Under the pieces are notes generated by a model, which saw nothing but the letters and a program-made list of their open reading frames with translations, had not been told where the DNA came from and searched no databases. Both the position numbers and the translations under genes were made by a program. From Nitrospirota bacterium (GTDB taxonomy: Bacteria > Nitrospirota > Thermodesulfovibrionia > Thermodesulfovibrionales > JdFR-85), in the NCBI GenBank assembly GCA_015485235.1, contig WFTX01000281.1, forward strand, positions 1 to 10,285: a stretch of DNA of 10,285 nucleotides, given 5' to 3'. Below are positions 1 through 6,463 of the stretch, in pieces (the stretch's first letter is position 1; each line of letters starts with the position of its first letter).

Positions 1-98
1 CTCCATCAAGACCGGATTTAATGCGATGTTTTTTTTGAATCGTAAAGTGAGATGTCCTGTTCAGTTATAATGCATAGAGTTTAAGGTCACGGGGAGTT

Positions 99-116
99 AC
101 TGTCGGTATCGCTGAA
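99..116 (+). repeat. Direct repeat copy 1 (core ACTGTCGGTATCGCTGAA)
   Basis: This 18-base core is identical to 247-264. The similarity continues imperfectly for about 30 further bases (GGT, CTC and CCTGC blocks line up with small indels), so the ancestral unit was roughly 50 bp. A shorter relative, GGTATCGCTG, occurs at 1163-1172 in the next intergenic region. The role is unknown. Confidence 0.8.
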
Positions 117-157
117 ATCCGGTGCTCTCCTGAGGTCAGCCTGCTCCTGAATAAGGG

Positions 158-185
158 TTGACGGTTTTACTAATGTAGGTATTAA
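158..185 (+). promoter_or_regulatory. Candidate sigma70 promoter for tsaC
   Basis: TTGACG (158-163) lies 16 bases before TATTAA (180-185), a reasonable -35/-10 pair. Transcription would begin near 192, giving a 5' leader of about 150 bases before tsaC that opens with the hairpin at 192-210. This is a match by eye only, and the spacing is slightly short of the ideal 17. Confidence 0.4.
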
Positions 186-191
186 TAATTA

Positions 192-210
192 CACAGGGCT
201 TAACCCTGTG
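192..210 (+). other. Perfect 7-bp-stem hairpin in the tsaC leader
   Basis: CACAGGG (192-198) and CCCTGTG (204-210) are exact reverse complements around a 5-base loop (CTTAA). No T-tract follows, so it is not an intrinsic terminator. It sits where transcription from the TTGACG/TATTAA promoter would start, so a 5'-end stabilising stem is one possible reading. It is also palindromic enough to be a protein-binding site. Confidence 0.45.
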
Positions 211-246
211 AGGTTTGAAGCCATGACCTTTACATTGTTGAATGGC

Positions 247-264
247 ACTGTCGGTATCGCTGAA
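247..264 (+). repeat. Direct repeat copy 2 (core ACTGTCGGTATCGCTGAA)
   Basis: Exact 18-base match to 99-116, with diverged similarity continuing to about 296. It lies some 80 bases upstream of the tsaC start, inside the presumed leader. Confidence 0.8.
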
Positions 265-345
265 TCTGGTACCCTCACCAGTACTGCCTGCAACCTGTCC
301 ATTGCTGTTGTAATTATTATGAGACAGTGAAAAAGGGGGATGACG

Positions 346-975
346 ATGGAATATCTGAGACTTTCAAGGAACAAAGAGGAAGAGATTATAGAGAGGGCCA
401 TAGAAGTGATGCTCGCCGGTGGTGTGGTTGCCTTTCCAACGGAGACCTTTTATGGCCTTGGTGTTCATTATGATAACCGTGAGGCCCTGGCCAGACTCTA
501 TGAACTCAAGAGACGTCCCTTTGAAAAGGCAATCCCAGTAATAATAGGCAAGAGAGAACAGGTTGAACTGCTGTCAGGGGATGTGCCGGAGGGTGCTGAA
601 GGGCTGATGGATAAATACTGGCCCGGCCCGCTGACAATAGTCCTCCATGCAAGGGAGGGGCTCCAGGAGTTTCTCACTGCCGGATCCGGCAAGGTGGCTG
701 TAAGGATACCGGGAGAGTCCTTTGCCCTGAGACTTGCGGAAAGGGCGGGATTTCCCTTTACGGCAACCAGCGCAAACCCTTCGGGAGTACCCCCTGCCCA
801 GGAGGCGGTGGAGGTGCTCAAATACTTTGGGGAGGGCATTGAACTGATTGTGGACGGGGGAGCCACGCCCGGAGGGATGCCTTCCACCATTGTAGAGGTT
901 ACTCAGAAGGGCCTGATTATCCTGAGGAAGGGTGTCATCAGGAGCCCCTCTTTGAATGCCCCAATGACTCAGTGA
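346..975 (+). CDS. tsaC: L-threonylcarbamoyladenylate synthase (TsaC/YrdC/Sua5 family)
   Basis: This cytoplasmic enzyme makes threonylcarbamoyl-AMP from L-threonine, bicarbonate and ATP, the first step of the t6A modification at position 37 of ANN-decoding tRNAs. The 209-residue product is a single YrdC/SUA5 domain. Visible family motifs are FPTETFYGLG (residues 30-39), KRRP (55-58, the usual KxRP nucleotide-binding strand), SANPSG (142-147) and a late PSTIV segment. It lacks the C-terminal Sua5 extension of the ~340-residue two-domain forms, so it is TsaC-like in length. I chose the ATG at 346 because the G-rich Shine-Dalgarno run (GGGGG, 335-339) lies 6 bases upstream. The in-frame ATG at 340 would abut that run with no spacer. 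The gene is monocistronic as far as the window shows, and 389 non-coding bases separate it from gspC. Family assignment is very secure. Confidence 0.95.
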   Translation: MEYLRLSRNKEEEIIERAIEVMLAGGVVAFPTETFYGLGVHYDNREALARLYELKRRPFEKAIPVIIGKREQVELLSGDVPEGAEGLMDKYWPGPLTIVLHAREGLQEFLTAGSGKVAVRIPGESFALRLAERAGFPFTATSANPSGVPPAQEAVEVLKYFGEGIELIVDGGATPGGMPSTIVEVTQKGLIILRKGVIRSPSLNAPMTQ

Positions 976-1027
976 GCAATGACGGCCTTCAGGCTATGGC
1001 TAAGGCTGAGATCAAGGTTGAGTAACC

Positions 1028-1064
1028 CTAAACGTTGCATAAACAGGCAGGGAGCCATTCCCTC
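1028..1064 (+). repeat. Partial copy of the outer arm of the post-gspE inverted-repeat element
   Basis: AACGTTGCA, then AAACA, GGCAGG and CATTCCCTCA appear here in the same order as at 6071-6112. The copy at 6071 carries about 9 additional bases between AAACA and GGCAGG. Beyond CTCA the similarity stops, and no matching right-hand arm or core is visible nearby. It is therefore a solo or truncated end, about 50 bases after the tsaC stop; the full element begins 3 bases after the gspE stop. Confidence 0.7.
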
Positions 1065-1258
1065 AAGCCTCTCCGGAATCGATGAGATATTTCAGGATAA
1101 GCAGTAACGCAGGACTTGACCCCGGGTGGTATTCTGATTCAGGGGATGTCACCTTACGCTGAGGTATCGCTGGAAAGGCTTTCGGGCATAACTCCCCGCT
1201 ATTTTCGAGCGATTTCAGGCAACTGTAAGGTAACTTTGTAACTGGGTACCCCGATATT

Positions 1259-1294
1259 CCAGTAACCAATATACCAGTAACCAGTAACCAATAT
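1259..1294 (+). repeat. Short tandem/interspersed repeat of CCAGTAACC units
   Basis: The 14-mer CCAGTAACCAATAT occurs at 1259-1272 and again at 1281-1294, with an extra CCAGTAA at 1274-1280. A related TAACTGGGTACC precedes it. On the opposite strand it reads as TGGTTAC heptamers. It looks like slippage-generated heptameric intergenic repeats; copy number may vary between strains. Confidence 0.8.
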
Positions 1295-1323
1295 TGTCTT
1301 TGTTTCCTGAAAAATAGTAGTAT
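1294..1323 (+). promoter_or_regulatory. Weak candidate promoter for the gspCDE block
   Basis: TTGTCT (1294-1299) and TAGTAT (1318-1323) are spaced by 18 bases, about 40 bases before the gspC start. Each hexamer departs from consensus at two positions or so, and the sequence is AT-rich, so chance matches are likely. It is listed because a promoter must lie in this gap if gspCDE is a separate transcription unit. Confidence 0.25.
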
Positions 1324-1364
1324 TAACATCATATGCAGCTTGAACGGAAGGGAAGGGTCCCGAT

Positions 1365-2246
1365 ATGATTCCCGTCTTTGAAGACAGAAGAGTGCTTAAC
1401 GCAATAAACGGCCTTCTTGTTCTTTTTGTTTTCATTTCATTGCTTTTCCTGGTCAGGGGAGTTCTTTCCAGTGGGACTGCAGGCAGGATGTCACGCCCCG
1501 GGGAAGGGCAGGCCTCCTTTGATCCCGGTGAGAGGCAACCTGAATCCAAGGAAAGGTTCAACAGTGCCTCCTTTCTAAGAAGGAACCTCTTTGGGATTTC
1601 CGGAAAACCCCTCTCCGGACAGGCCGGGCCTCAACAGAAGGATGACATTAAACTCGTTGGAACGGTTGTTACAGGCAATGGAGGGGGATATGCCTTTTTT
1701 GCAGATTCTGAAGGGAAACAGACCGTTGTAAGGCAGGGGGAGAACCTTGCCCCAGAGGAGACAGTTTCGAGAGTGGAGCGGGATATAGTCGAGGTTACCG
1801 GAAGAAAAAGTTACAGGCTTCAGTTGATAGACATTAAGGATGTTTACAGGGAAAATGTCCGGGGCAGCAGAAGGGCAGCCGTGAAGAGGAGATACGCTTC
1901 AGCACGGGGGATACGCCGGACAGGCGAAGGTGAATACATAGTTGACAGACGGCAGGTTGAGGATGCCATAAATAACCCCCAGAGCCTCATGACCGATGCA
2001 AGGCTTCAGCCCCTTATCAAAGGCGGCAGGCAGGAGGGGTTTGTTCTCAAAGAGGTGAGGCGGAACGGGATTTATCACACCCTGGGGTTGAGAAACAACG
2101 ACGTGCTTCTCAGGATAAACAACTATCCGATCACAGACCCCGAAGCGGCGCTCCAGGCCTTTACAGCCCTGAGGGGAGCTGATGAAATTGTCCTTAACAT
2201 CAAGAGGAATGGCAGGAGAAAGACATTGAGGTACCATATAAGATGA
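1365..2246 (+). CDS. gspC: Type II secretion system protein GspC (inner-membrane clamp with PDZ domain)
   Basis: GspC is an inner-membrane bitopic protein whose periplasmic HR domain binds the N0 domain of the secretin GspD, linking the inner-membrane platform to the channel. The 293-residue product has a short cytoplasmic head and one hydrophobic membrane segment (about residues 13-34, ending LVRGVL). A proline/glycine-rich linker follows, then the HR domain (about 66-156, beginning FLRRNLFGISG and containing KLVGTVV). A basic segment precedes the C-terminal PDZ domain (about 212-293, with GLRNNDVLLRINNYPI). The domain order and length are typical of GspC. The ATG at 1365 is supported by GGAAGGG at 1351-1357, 7 bases upstream. 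Its stop overlaps the gspD start (ATGA at 2243-2246), implying translational coupling. Family identification is strong because gspD follows directly. Confidence 0.92.
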   Translation: MIPVFEDRRVLNAINGLLVLFVFISLLFLVRGVLSSGTAGRMSRPGEGQASFDPGERQPESKERFNSASFLRRNLFGISGKPLSGQAGPQQKDDIKLVGTVVTGNGGGYAFFADSEGKQTVVRQGENLAPEETVSRVERDIVEVTGRKSYRLQLIDIKDVYRENVRGSRRAAVKRRYASARGIRRTGEGEYIVDRRQVEDAINNPQSLMTDARLQPLIKGGRQEGFVLKEVRRNGIYHTLGLRNNDVLLRINNYPITDPEAALQAFTALRGADEIVLNIKRNGRRKTLRYHIR

Positions 2247-4543
2247 ATGATAAAAAAAGGGAGGTGATTATTCTGGATAACTGGAGGAGATGCGGGAAGG
2301 GCAGGATACTGATCCTGACGGTAATACTCCTGGTGTTTGTGTTTTCATTACTCTGCTCTGTTGACATATATGCCCGGAACGTAACGGGCATGAACGCAAA
2401 AGGGGCTGAATCCGGCCCTGGTGGGAAAGAGGATAAGGTTGCATTCAACTTTGTGGATGTCGAACTCCCGGTCCTCGCCAAGTTCGTAAGCGATCTTACA
2501 GGGAAGAACTTCATCTTCGATGATAGGTTCAAGGGAAAGATCACGATTATAGCCCCCTCAAAACTCAGCCTCTCCGATGCCTTCACCCTCTTCAGTTCCG
2601 TTCTCGAATTCAAGGGCTACACCCTGGTTCCATCCGGTGTGGATGCCTACAAGATTGTCAGGTCAGCCGATGCCAAGATGAAGGGGATTGACGTTGTTAC
2701 AGGGGGATCTGCAGAAGGTGAATCCTATGTGGTCAGGCTTGTCCCGCTCCGTCACATCTCCTCTGAAGAGGCCCTTACCTTTCTCCGGCCTGTGATATCA
2801 AGGGACGGCCACATCTCCATGTTCAGATCCGGTAATATCCTCCTGATAATAGATACTTCAACTAATATAGAGAAGGTAATGAAGATTATAGAGAATATAG
2901 ACAGACCGTCATCACTGGAGGCGCCGGAAATAGTCAGGCTGGATTACGCCTCTGCAGAAGAGGTAGCCAGGATCCTGAATGAGGGTGTGAAGGCAACCAA
3001 AAGTATATCAGTGGGAAAACCCCTTGCAGGCGCCCGGGGGTATGCTGTTCCGGATACGAGGCTCAATGCCGTCGTCCTCTTCGGGAAAAAACAGGTCAAG
3101 GAAGAGATGAAGAGGGTGATAAACCTCCTCGATATCCCCTCTTCCGGTGATCAGGGTAGGATCAATGTCTATTTCCTTGAAAATGCCGATGCTGAGGACC
3201 TTGCAAAGGTGCTTGAAGGCGTTGTAAAACAGACTAAAGCTGCGACAGGCAGAAAGAGAACCGTTACAGGAAGAGCTTCCGTTCCCTTCAGTTCTGACTC
3301 AAAGATTGTGATTACCGCTGACAAGGCCTCAAATGCCCTGATCATAGTTGCATCCCCATCGGACTACAAGGAACTCCTTGAGGTTATCAGGAAACTGGAC
3401 AGGCGGCGGAGGCAGGTCTATGTCGAGGCCATGATAGTGGAGGCTTCCATTAACAGGCTTCTTGAGTTGGGTACGAAATGGCGGGCCGTTGTCACTCATA
3501 ACGGGGAGCCAGTCTTTATAACCGGTGTCGGGGTGATTGACTCTACCTCCATCCTGAACATTGTGAGCGGACTGGCCGGTTTTACAGCAGGTGGTATGGG
3601 CAATTTCTTTGACATTCCCGTTTATACCGTGAACTCAGACGGCTCTACCACCACAACACCACTGACAATACCTGGTTTTGCCGCCCTCTTCAGTCTGAAC
3701 CAGTTCAGGGGGGCAGTAAATGTTCTTTCCACACCGCAGATACTCACCTCTGACAATGAAGAGGCTGAGATCGTTGTGGGCGAGAATGTTCCTTTCATTA
3801 CGAAGAGAGAGTCGGATCCCTCCAGAACCGTCTCGGTCTTCAGTTCCATCGAGAGAAAGGATGTGGGTATAACACTGAAGATAACCCCCCAGATAACTGA
3901 AGGGGATTACGTGAAACTCGATATTTACCAGGAGATTTCCGCTGTCAAGGAGGAGTCGAGTACTGCTGTGCTGATAAGTGTCGGGCCTACAACAACAAAG
4001 AGATCTACAAGTACCTCTGTGGTGGTGAAGGACAATCAGACAGTTGTCATCGGTGGACTGATGCAGGAGAAAGAGGGAAAGACCTATGAGAAGGTTCCCC
4101 TTCTTGGAGATATCCCCATTCTTGGATGGGCCTTCAGGAGTGAGAAGACGACGAAAGAGAAAACGAATCTTCTTGTTTTCCTTACCCCGCACATTATCAG
4201 GGATGATAACTCCATAAAGGGGATAACAGAGAAGAAAAGGGGCTTGCTGCGGGAGTCAATGAGGGTCCAGAAGGAAGAAACCATGCTCCAGAATGGTATG
4301 AGGGATGAGGGGGATTATGTGCCTGGGCAGTTGCTTGTGAGGTTCAAACCATATATGACTGAGGATGATGTAAAGGAACTGGTTGAGGGGCACGGCGGTA
4401 AGGTGATAAAGCACATTGAAAGCCTGGGTATATATCTCATAGAGGTGAGGAAAGATGAACCTCTCAAGGATGCCATTGAATATTACCGGGGTCTCCAGGA
4501 GGTGGACTATGCAGAACCGAACTACAGGGTCCGGATCCAGTGA
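2243..4543 (+). CDS. gspD: Type II secretion secretin GspD with an added C-terminal subtilisin-prodomain-like module
   Basis: GspD forms the multimeric outer-membrane channel of the type II secretion system. The 766-residue product starts with a signal peptide (hydrophobic core about 22-38, likely cleavage after the IYA ending at residue 44). Then come N0 (about 66-140), N1 (161-225), N2 (228-300) and N3 (305-392). The secretin domain (about 395-655) contains VNVLSTPQIL (492-501), VGENVPF and the VPLLGDIPILGWAF signature, ending TNLLVFLTPHII. A charged linker (about 656-690) leads to residues 691-766, which are not part of a standard secretin. They read YVPGQLLVRFKP, then a helix, then GIYLIEV, and end VDYAEPNYRVRIQ. 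That is the pattern of the fervidolysin/subtilisin-type (S8) inhibitory prodomain. The fusion is in frame with no sign of a shift. The start at 2243 overlaps the gspC stop; a stronger ribosome-binding sequence lies inside the ORF (see 2258-2267), so the true N-terminus may be about 10 residues shorter. Confidence 0.94.
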   Translation: MNDKKREVIILDNWRRCGKGRILILTVILLVFVFSLLCSVDIYARNVTGMNAKGAESGPGGKEDKVAFNFVDVELPVLAKFVSDLTGKNFIFDDRFKGKITIIAPSKLSLSDAFTLFSSVLEFKGYTLVPSGVDAYKIVRSADAKMKGIDVVTGGSAEGESYVVRLVPLRHISSEEALTFLRPVISRDGHISMFRSGNILLIIDTSTNIEKVMKIIENIDRPSSLEAPEIVRLDYASAEEVARILNEGVKATKSISVGKPLAGARGYAVPDTRLNAVVLFGKKQVKEEMKRVINLLDIPSSGDQGRINVYFLENADAEDLAKVLEGVVKQTKAATGRKRTVTGRASVPFSSDSKIVITADKASNALIIVASPSDYKELLEVIRKLDRRRRQVYVEAMIVEASINRLLELGTKWRAVVTHNGEPVFITGVGVIDSTSILNIVSGLAGFTAGGMGNFFDIPVYTVNSDGSTTTTPLTIPGFAALFSLNQFRGAVNVLSTPQILTSDNEEAEIVVGENVPFITKRESDPSRTVSVFSSIERKDVGITLKITPQITEGDYVKLDIYQEISAVKEESSTAVLISVGPTTTKRSTSTSVVVKDNQTVVIGGLMQEKEGKTYEKVPLLGDIPILGWAFRSEKTTKEKTNLLVFLTPHIIRDDNSIKGITEKKRGLLRESMRVQKEETMLQNGMRDEGDYVPGQLLVRFKPYMTEDDVKELVEGHGGKVIKHIESLGIYLIEVRKDEPLKDAIEYYRGLQEVDYAEPNYRVRIQ
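2258..2267 (+). promoter_or_regulatory. Strong Shine-Dalgarno just inside the annotated gspD start
   Basis: AGGGAGGTGA closely complements the 16S rRNA 3' end, but it lies 15 bases downstream of the ATG at 2243. The in-frame codons after it are ATT, ATT and CTG (2267-2275). The CTG at 2273 is 8 bases past the GGAGG core and would give a protein starting just before DNWRRCGKGR, a more compact signal peptide. Either gspD uses a non-ATG start here, or initiation at 2243 depends on coupling to gspC termination. An out-of-frame ATG at 2247 opens only six codons and closes on the TGA at 2265-2267. Confidence 0.5.
4497..4502 (+). promoter_or_regulatory. Ribosome-binding site that sets the gspE start
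   Basis: AGGAGG, inside the end of gspD, sits 6 bases before the ATG at 4509. The alternative ATGs at 4455 and 4545 lack a comparable sequence, so this favours a 35-base overlap of gspE with gspD. Confidence 0.75.
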
Positions 4544-6065
4544 AATGTCCGGTCCTCCCTTTGATATAGATATCAGCCTGCTCAGGGACCTTCCCCTTAC
4601 GATTGCAAGGGCGAACATGTTCCTCCCGCTCCGTGTTATGGACGGAAGGCTACAGGGAGCGGTAAGCGGGGAAAACGGGGTGTTTGCCCTCCGCGAATTT
4701 GCCCTCTCCAGGGGGCTTGAGCCAGAGCCCCTCTGGCTGGATCGAGATTCCCTCCAGGAAGAGATAAACCGGGCCTATGGTCAGACCGGTTCGGCAGAGG
4801 ACGTGATGGAGAGCATCACAGGTGAAGACCTCTCGAAGGTGGCCACAGAGTTTGAGTCCCCCCGGGACCTCCTTGAGCTTACCGATGAGGCCCCCATAAT
4901 CAGGCTCATTAATGCCATACTGCAGCAGGCGGTGAAGGAGAGGGCTTCGGACATCCATATAGAACCCTATGAAAAAACCCTTGAGGTCAGGTTCAGGGTG
5001 GACGGGGTACTGAGGAAGGTACTCCAGCCACCGAGGATTATACATGAGGCACTCATCAGCAGGGTAAAGATCCTCTCAGATCTCGATATTGCAGAAAAAC
5101 GGCTTCCCCAGGACGGGAGGATAAGGGTGGTTATAGCAGGCAGGGATATTGATATAAGGGTCTCAGTGGTTCCCACGGTCTTCGGTGAGAGGGCGGTCCT
5201 CAGGCTCCTTGACAGAAGACAGGGGCTTCTCGGGCTCGATGAGGTCGGGCTTGAGGAAAGGGACGTCCCTTTCATGGAGGGACTTCTGCAGCGGTCAAGC
5301 GGTATAATCCTTGTGACCGGACCTACGGGAAGCGGTAAGACAACCACCCTCTATGCCGCCCTGAACAGGATACAGAGGGAGGAGAGGAACATCATAACCG
5401 TTGAGGACCCGGTGGAATACCAGCTCAGAGGTGTAGGGCAGATACAGGTGAATCCGAGGATCGGTCTCACTTTTGCCCAGGGGCTGAGGTCGATCCTGAG
5501 GCAGGACCCTGACGTGATAATGGTAGGTGAGATACGTGACAGGGAGACTGCGGAGATAGCCATCCAGGCCTCCCTGACGGGCCACCTCGTCCTGAGCACA
5601 CTTCATACCAATGATGCCTCCACTGCTGTCTCCAGGCTTGTTGAGATGGGGATAGAACCCTTCTTGGTCTCTTCGTCCCTGGTCTGTGTGATGGCACAGA
5701 GACTTGTAAGAACCATATGCCCCCATTGTAAAATGAAATATGAGCCGTCGGAGCTTGAGAAGGAGGTGCTTGGGAAGTCAGGGCAGGAGGCCAATAGACT
5801 CCATAGGGGTGAAGGATGCAGCCAATGCAATGATACGGGCTATCTCGGGAGGACCGGACTCTTCGAACTCCTTCAAGTGACCAATACTATACGGGAGATG
5901 ATTAACAGGAGGGCCGACGCCCATGCAATCAGGGAGGTTGCCATGAGGGAAGGAATGAGGACGCTCAGGGATGATGGGCTCAGAAAGGTGGCCGATGGGA
6001 TTACCACCCTTGAGGAGGTCCTCAGAGTGACCACTGTTTCCGAAGGAGGAGAGTCCGGAGGCTAA
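4509..6065 (+). CDS. gspE: Type II secretion system assembly ATPase GspE
   Basis: GspE is the cytoplasmic hexameric ATPase that drives pseudopilus assembly at the inner-membrane platform. The 518-residue product has an N-terminal N1E region (about 1-120). N2E follows with PIIRLINAIL and ASDIHIEPYE, FRVDGVL and LPQDGRI. The RecA-like domain has Walker A GPTGSGKT (271-278), an EDPVEYQL Asp-box region, Walker B DPDVIMVGEIRD (333-344, catalytic E341) and the His-box TGHLVLSTLHTND. Two pairs of cysteines, CPHC (404-407) and CSQC (437-440), form the metal-binding C-M domain typical of GspE and the PilB relatives. All catalytic motifs are intact. The ATG at 4509 is chosen for its AGGAGG; the frame remains open back to 4455, and an ATG one base after the gspD stop (4545) is the other candidate. 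It directly follows gspC-gspD, so GspE is preferred over PilB. No gspF or pseudopilin gene follows; the next gene lies beyond the 6068-6536 repeat element. Confidence 0.95.
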   Translation: MQNRTTGSGSSEMSGPPFDIDISLLRDLPLTIARANMFLPLRVMDGRLQGAVSGENGVFALREFALSRGLEPEPLWLDRDSLQEEINRAYGQTGSAEDVMESITGEDLSKVATEFESPRDLLELTDEAPIIRLINAILQQAVKERASDIHIEPYEKTLEVRFRVDGVLRKVLQPPRIIHEALISRVKILSDLDIAEKRLPQDGRIRVVIAGRDIDIRVSVVPTVFGERAVLRLLDRRQGLLGLDEVGLEERDVPFMEGLLQRSSGIILVTGPTGSGKTTTLYAALNRIQREERNIITVEDPVEYQLRGVGQIQVNPRIGLTFAQGLRSILRQDPDVIMVGEIRDRETAEIAIQASLTGHLVLSTLHTNDASTAVSRLVEMGIEPFLVSSSLVCVMAQRLVRTICPHCKMKYEPSELEKEVLGKSGQEANRLHRGEGCSQCNDTGYLGRTGLFELLQVTNTIREMINRRADAHAIREVAMREGMRTLRDDGLRKVADGITTLEEVLRVTTVSEGGESGG

Positions 6066-6141
6066 AACTGAACGTTGCAGAAACATAAGGTTTGGCAGGT
6101 GGCATTCCCTCACGGTTTTTTCAACGCAATATGGTGTAATT

Positions 6142-6463
6142 CCGGGGGTGTGCTCTGAATATGCATAGCGAGCCTATGCGAGCGAATGTGATTGAAAGAT
6201 TTCCTTGCATATCGAAGATACCCTGTGTCTTGATACAGGGATCTTCCTATTTTTCATTATGAAGCGCCGGTCGTGTCTGAGCAGAGACAGTCTGTTATGG
6301 ACGGAGCCTTAACAGGCCTGATCAGTTGTATAAATGGTTTTTGAGTAGAGAAGGCCGTTCGGTTTCCGCCGGGCCGACACAGGTCCGGAACGGACTCGTA
6401 TCGAGGATGCGCTTACATGAACCACCATGTATTGATAATGAAAAATTCAGAGCACACCCCCGG
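6142..6463 (+). ncRNA. Candidate structured RNA bounded by a perfect 19-bp inverted repeat
   Basis: CCGGGGGTGTGCTCTGAAT (6142-6160) is exactly complementary to 6445-6463. Inside, in order, are a hairpin GCATAG/CTATGC (6163-6179, 5-base loop) and a 12-bp hairpin with one bulged A (6214-6246). A perfect 12-bp long-range pairing follows, ATTTTTCATTAT (6249-6260) with ATAATGAAAAAT (6435-6446). Within that lie AAGCGC/GCGCTT (6262-6267 with 6409-6414) and GTCCG/CGGAC (6383-6395). A terminal helix, two short stems and one long stem abutting the 3' terminal arm is the layout of a retron msr-msd. However, no reverse transcriptase lies in the window and I recognise no known RNA family. Strand is a guess based on this ordering and on the direction of the flanking genes. 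Confidence 0.4.
6214..6254 (+). terminator. Possible intrinsic terminator of gspCDE inside the element
   Basis: GAAGAT-A-CCCTGT (6214-6226) pairs with ACAGGG-ATCTTC (6235-6246) around an 8-base loop, giving 12 pairs with a single bulge. It is followed by CTATTTTT (to 6254). It lies about 150 bases after the gspE stop. The T-tract is only 5 long and interrupted from the stem by three bases. The same T-tract takes part in the competing 12-bp long-range pairing to 6435-6446, so termination and the retron-like fold would be mutually exclusive. Confidence 0.4.

Larger units (their letters stand above)
1..345. other. Non-coding region upstream of tsaC
   Basis: No credible gene was found here. One frame is open from the left edge to a TAA at about 68-70 (some 22 codons); it could be the tail of an upstream gene but is too short to judge. 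The region holds two diverged copies of a repeat sharing an exact 18-base core (99-116 and 247-264), a sigma70-like promoter candidate (158-185) and a perfect 7-bp-stem hairpin (192-210). The direct repeats suggest decayed repetitive DNA rather than a lost gene. Confidence 0.6.
976..1364. other. Non-coding, repeat-rich region between tsaC and gspC
   Basis: I see no convincing gene. A 42-codon reading frame from an ATG at 979 and minus-strand frames across 1063-1561 show no family signal and run through repeats. The region contains a partial copy of the arm of the element found after gspE (1028-1064), a GGTATCGCTG relative of the 5' direct repeats (1163-1172), a cluster of CCAGTAACC repeats (1259-1294) and a weak promoter candidate for gspC. 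It reads as decayed repetitive DNA. Confidence 0.65.

Noticed and set aside
36..42. CRISPR array anywhere in the window
   Set aside because: The direct repeats seen are two or three unequal copies without regular spacers, so no array is present.
2..70. Frame open from the left edge, about 22 codons ending at TAA
   Set aside because: Could be the tail of an upstream gene, but it is too short and has no recognisable motif, so I do not call it a gene.
35..71. TTGAAT and TATAAT as a promoter pair
   Set aside because: The spacing is 25 bases, far from 17, and no better -35 lies at the right distance.
979..1107. 42-codon plus-strand frame after tsaC
   Set aside because: It overlaps the repeat arm at 1028-1064, has no ribosome site and no family signal.
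1063..1332. 89-codon minus-strand frame rich in LLVTG-type repeats
   Set aside because: The apparent repeats in the protein are a translation of the CCAGTAACC DNA repeat; no support as a gene.
6141..6463. Complete retron (RNA plus reverse transcriptase)
   Set aside because: No YxDD-type reverse transcriptase is encoded anywhere in the window; the next genes are a 150-residue unknown, SspB and an HD protein. Only an orphan RNA locus could be argued.
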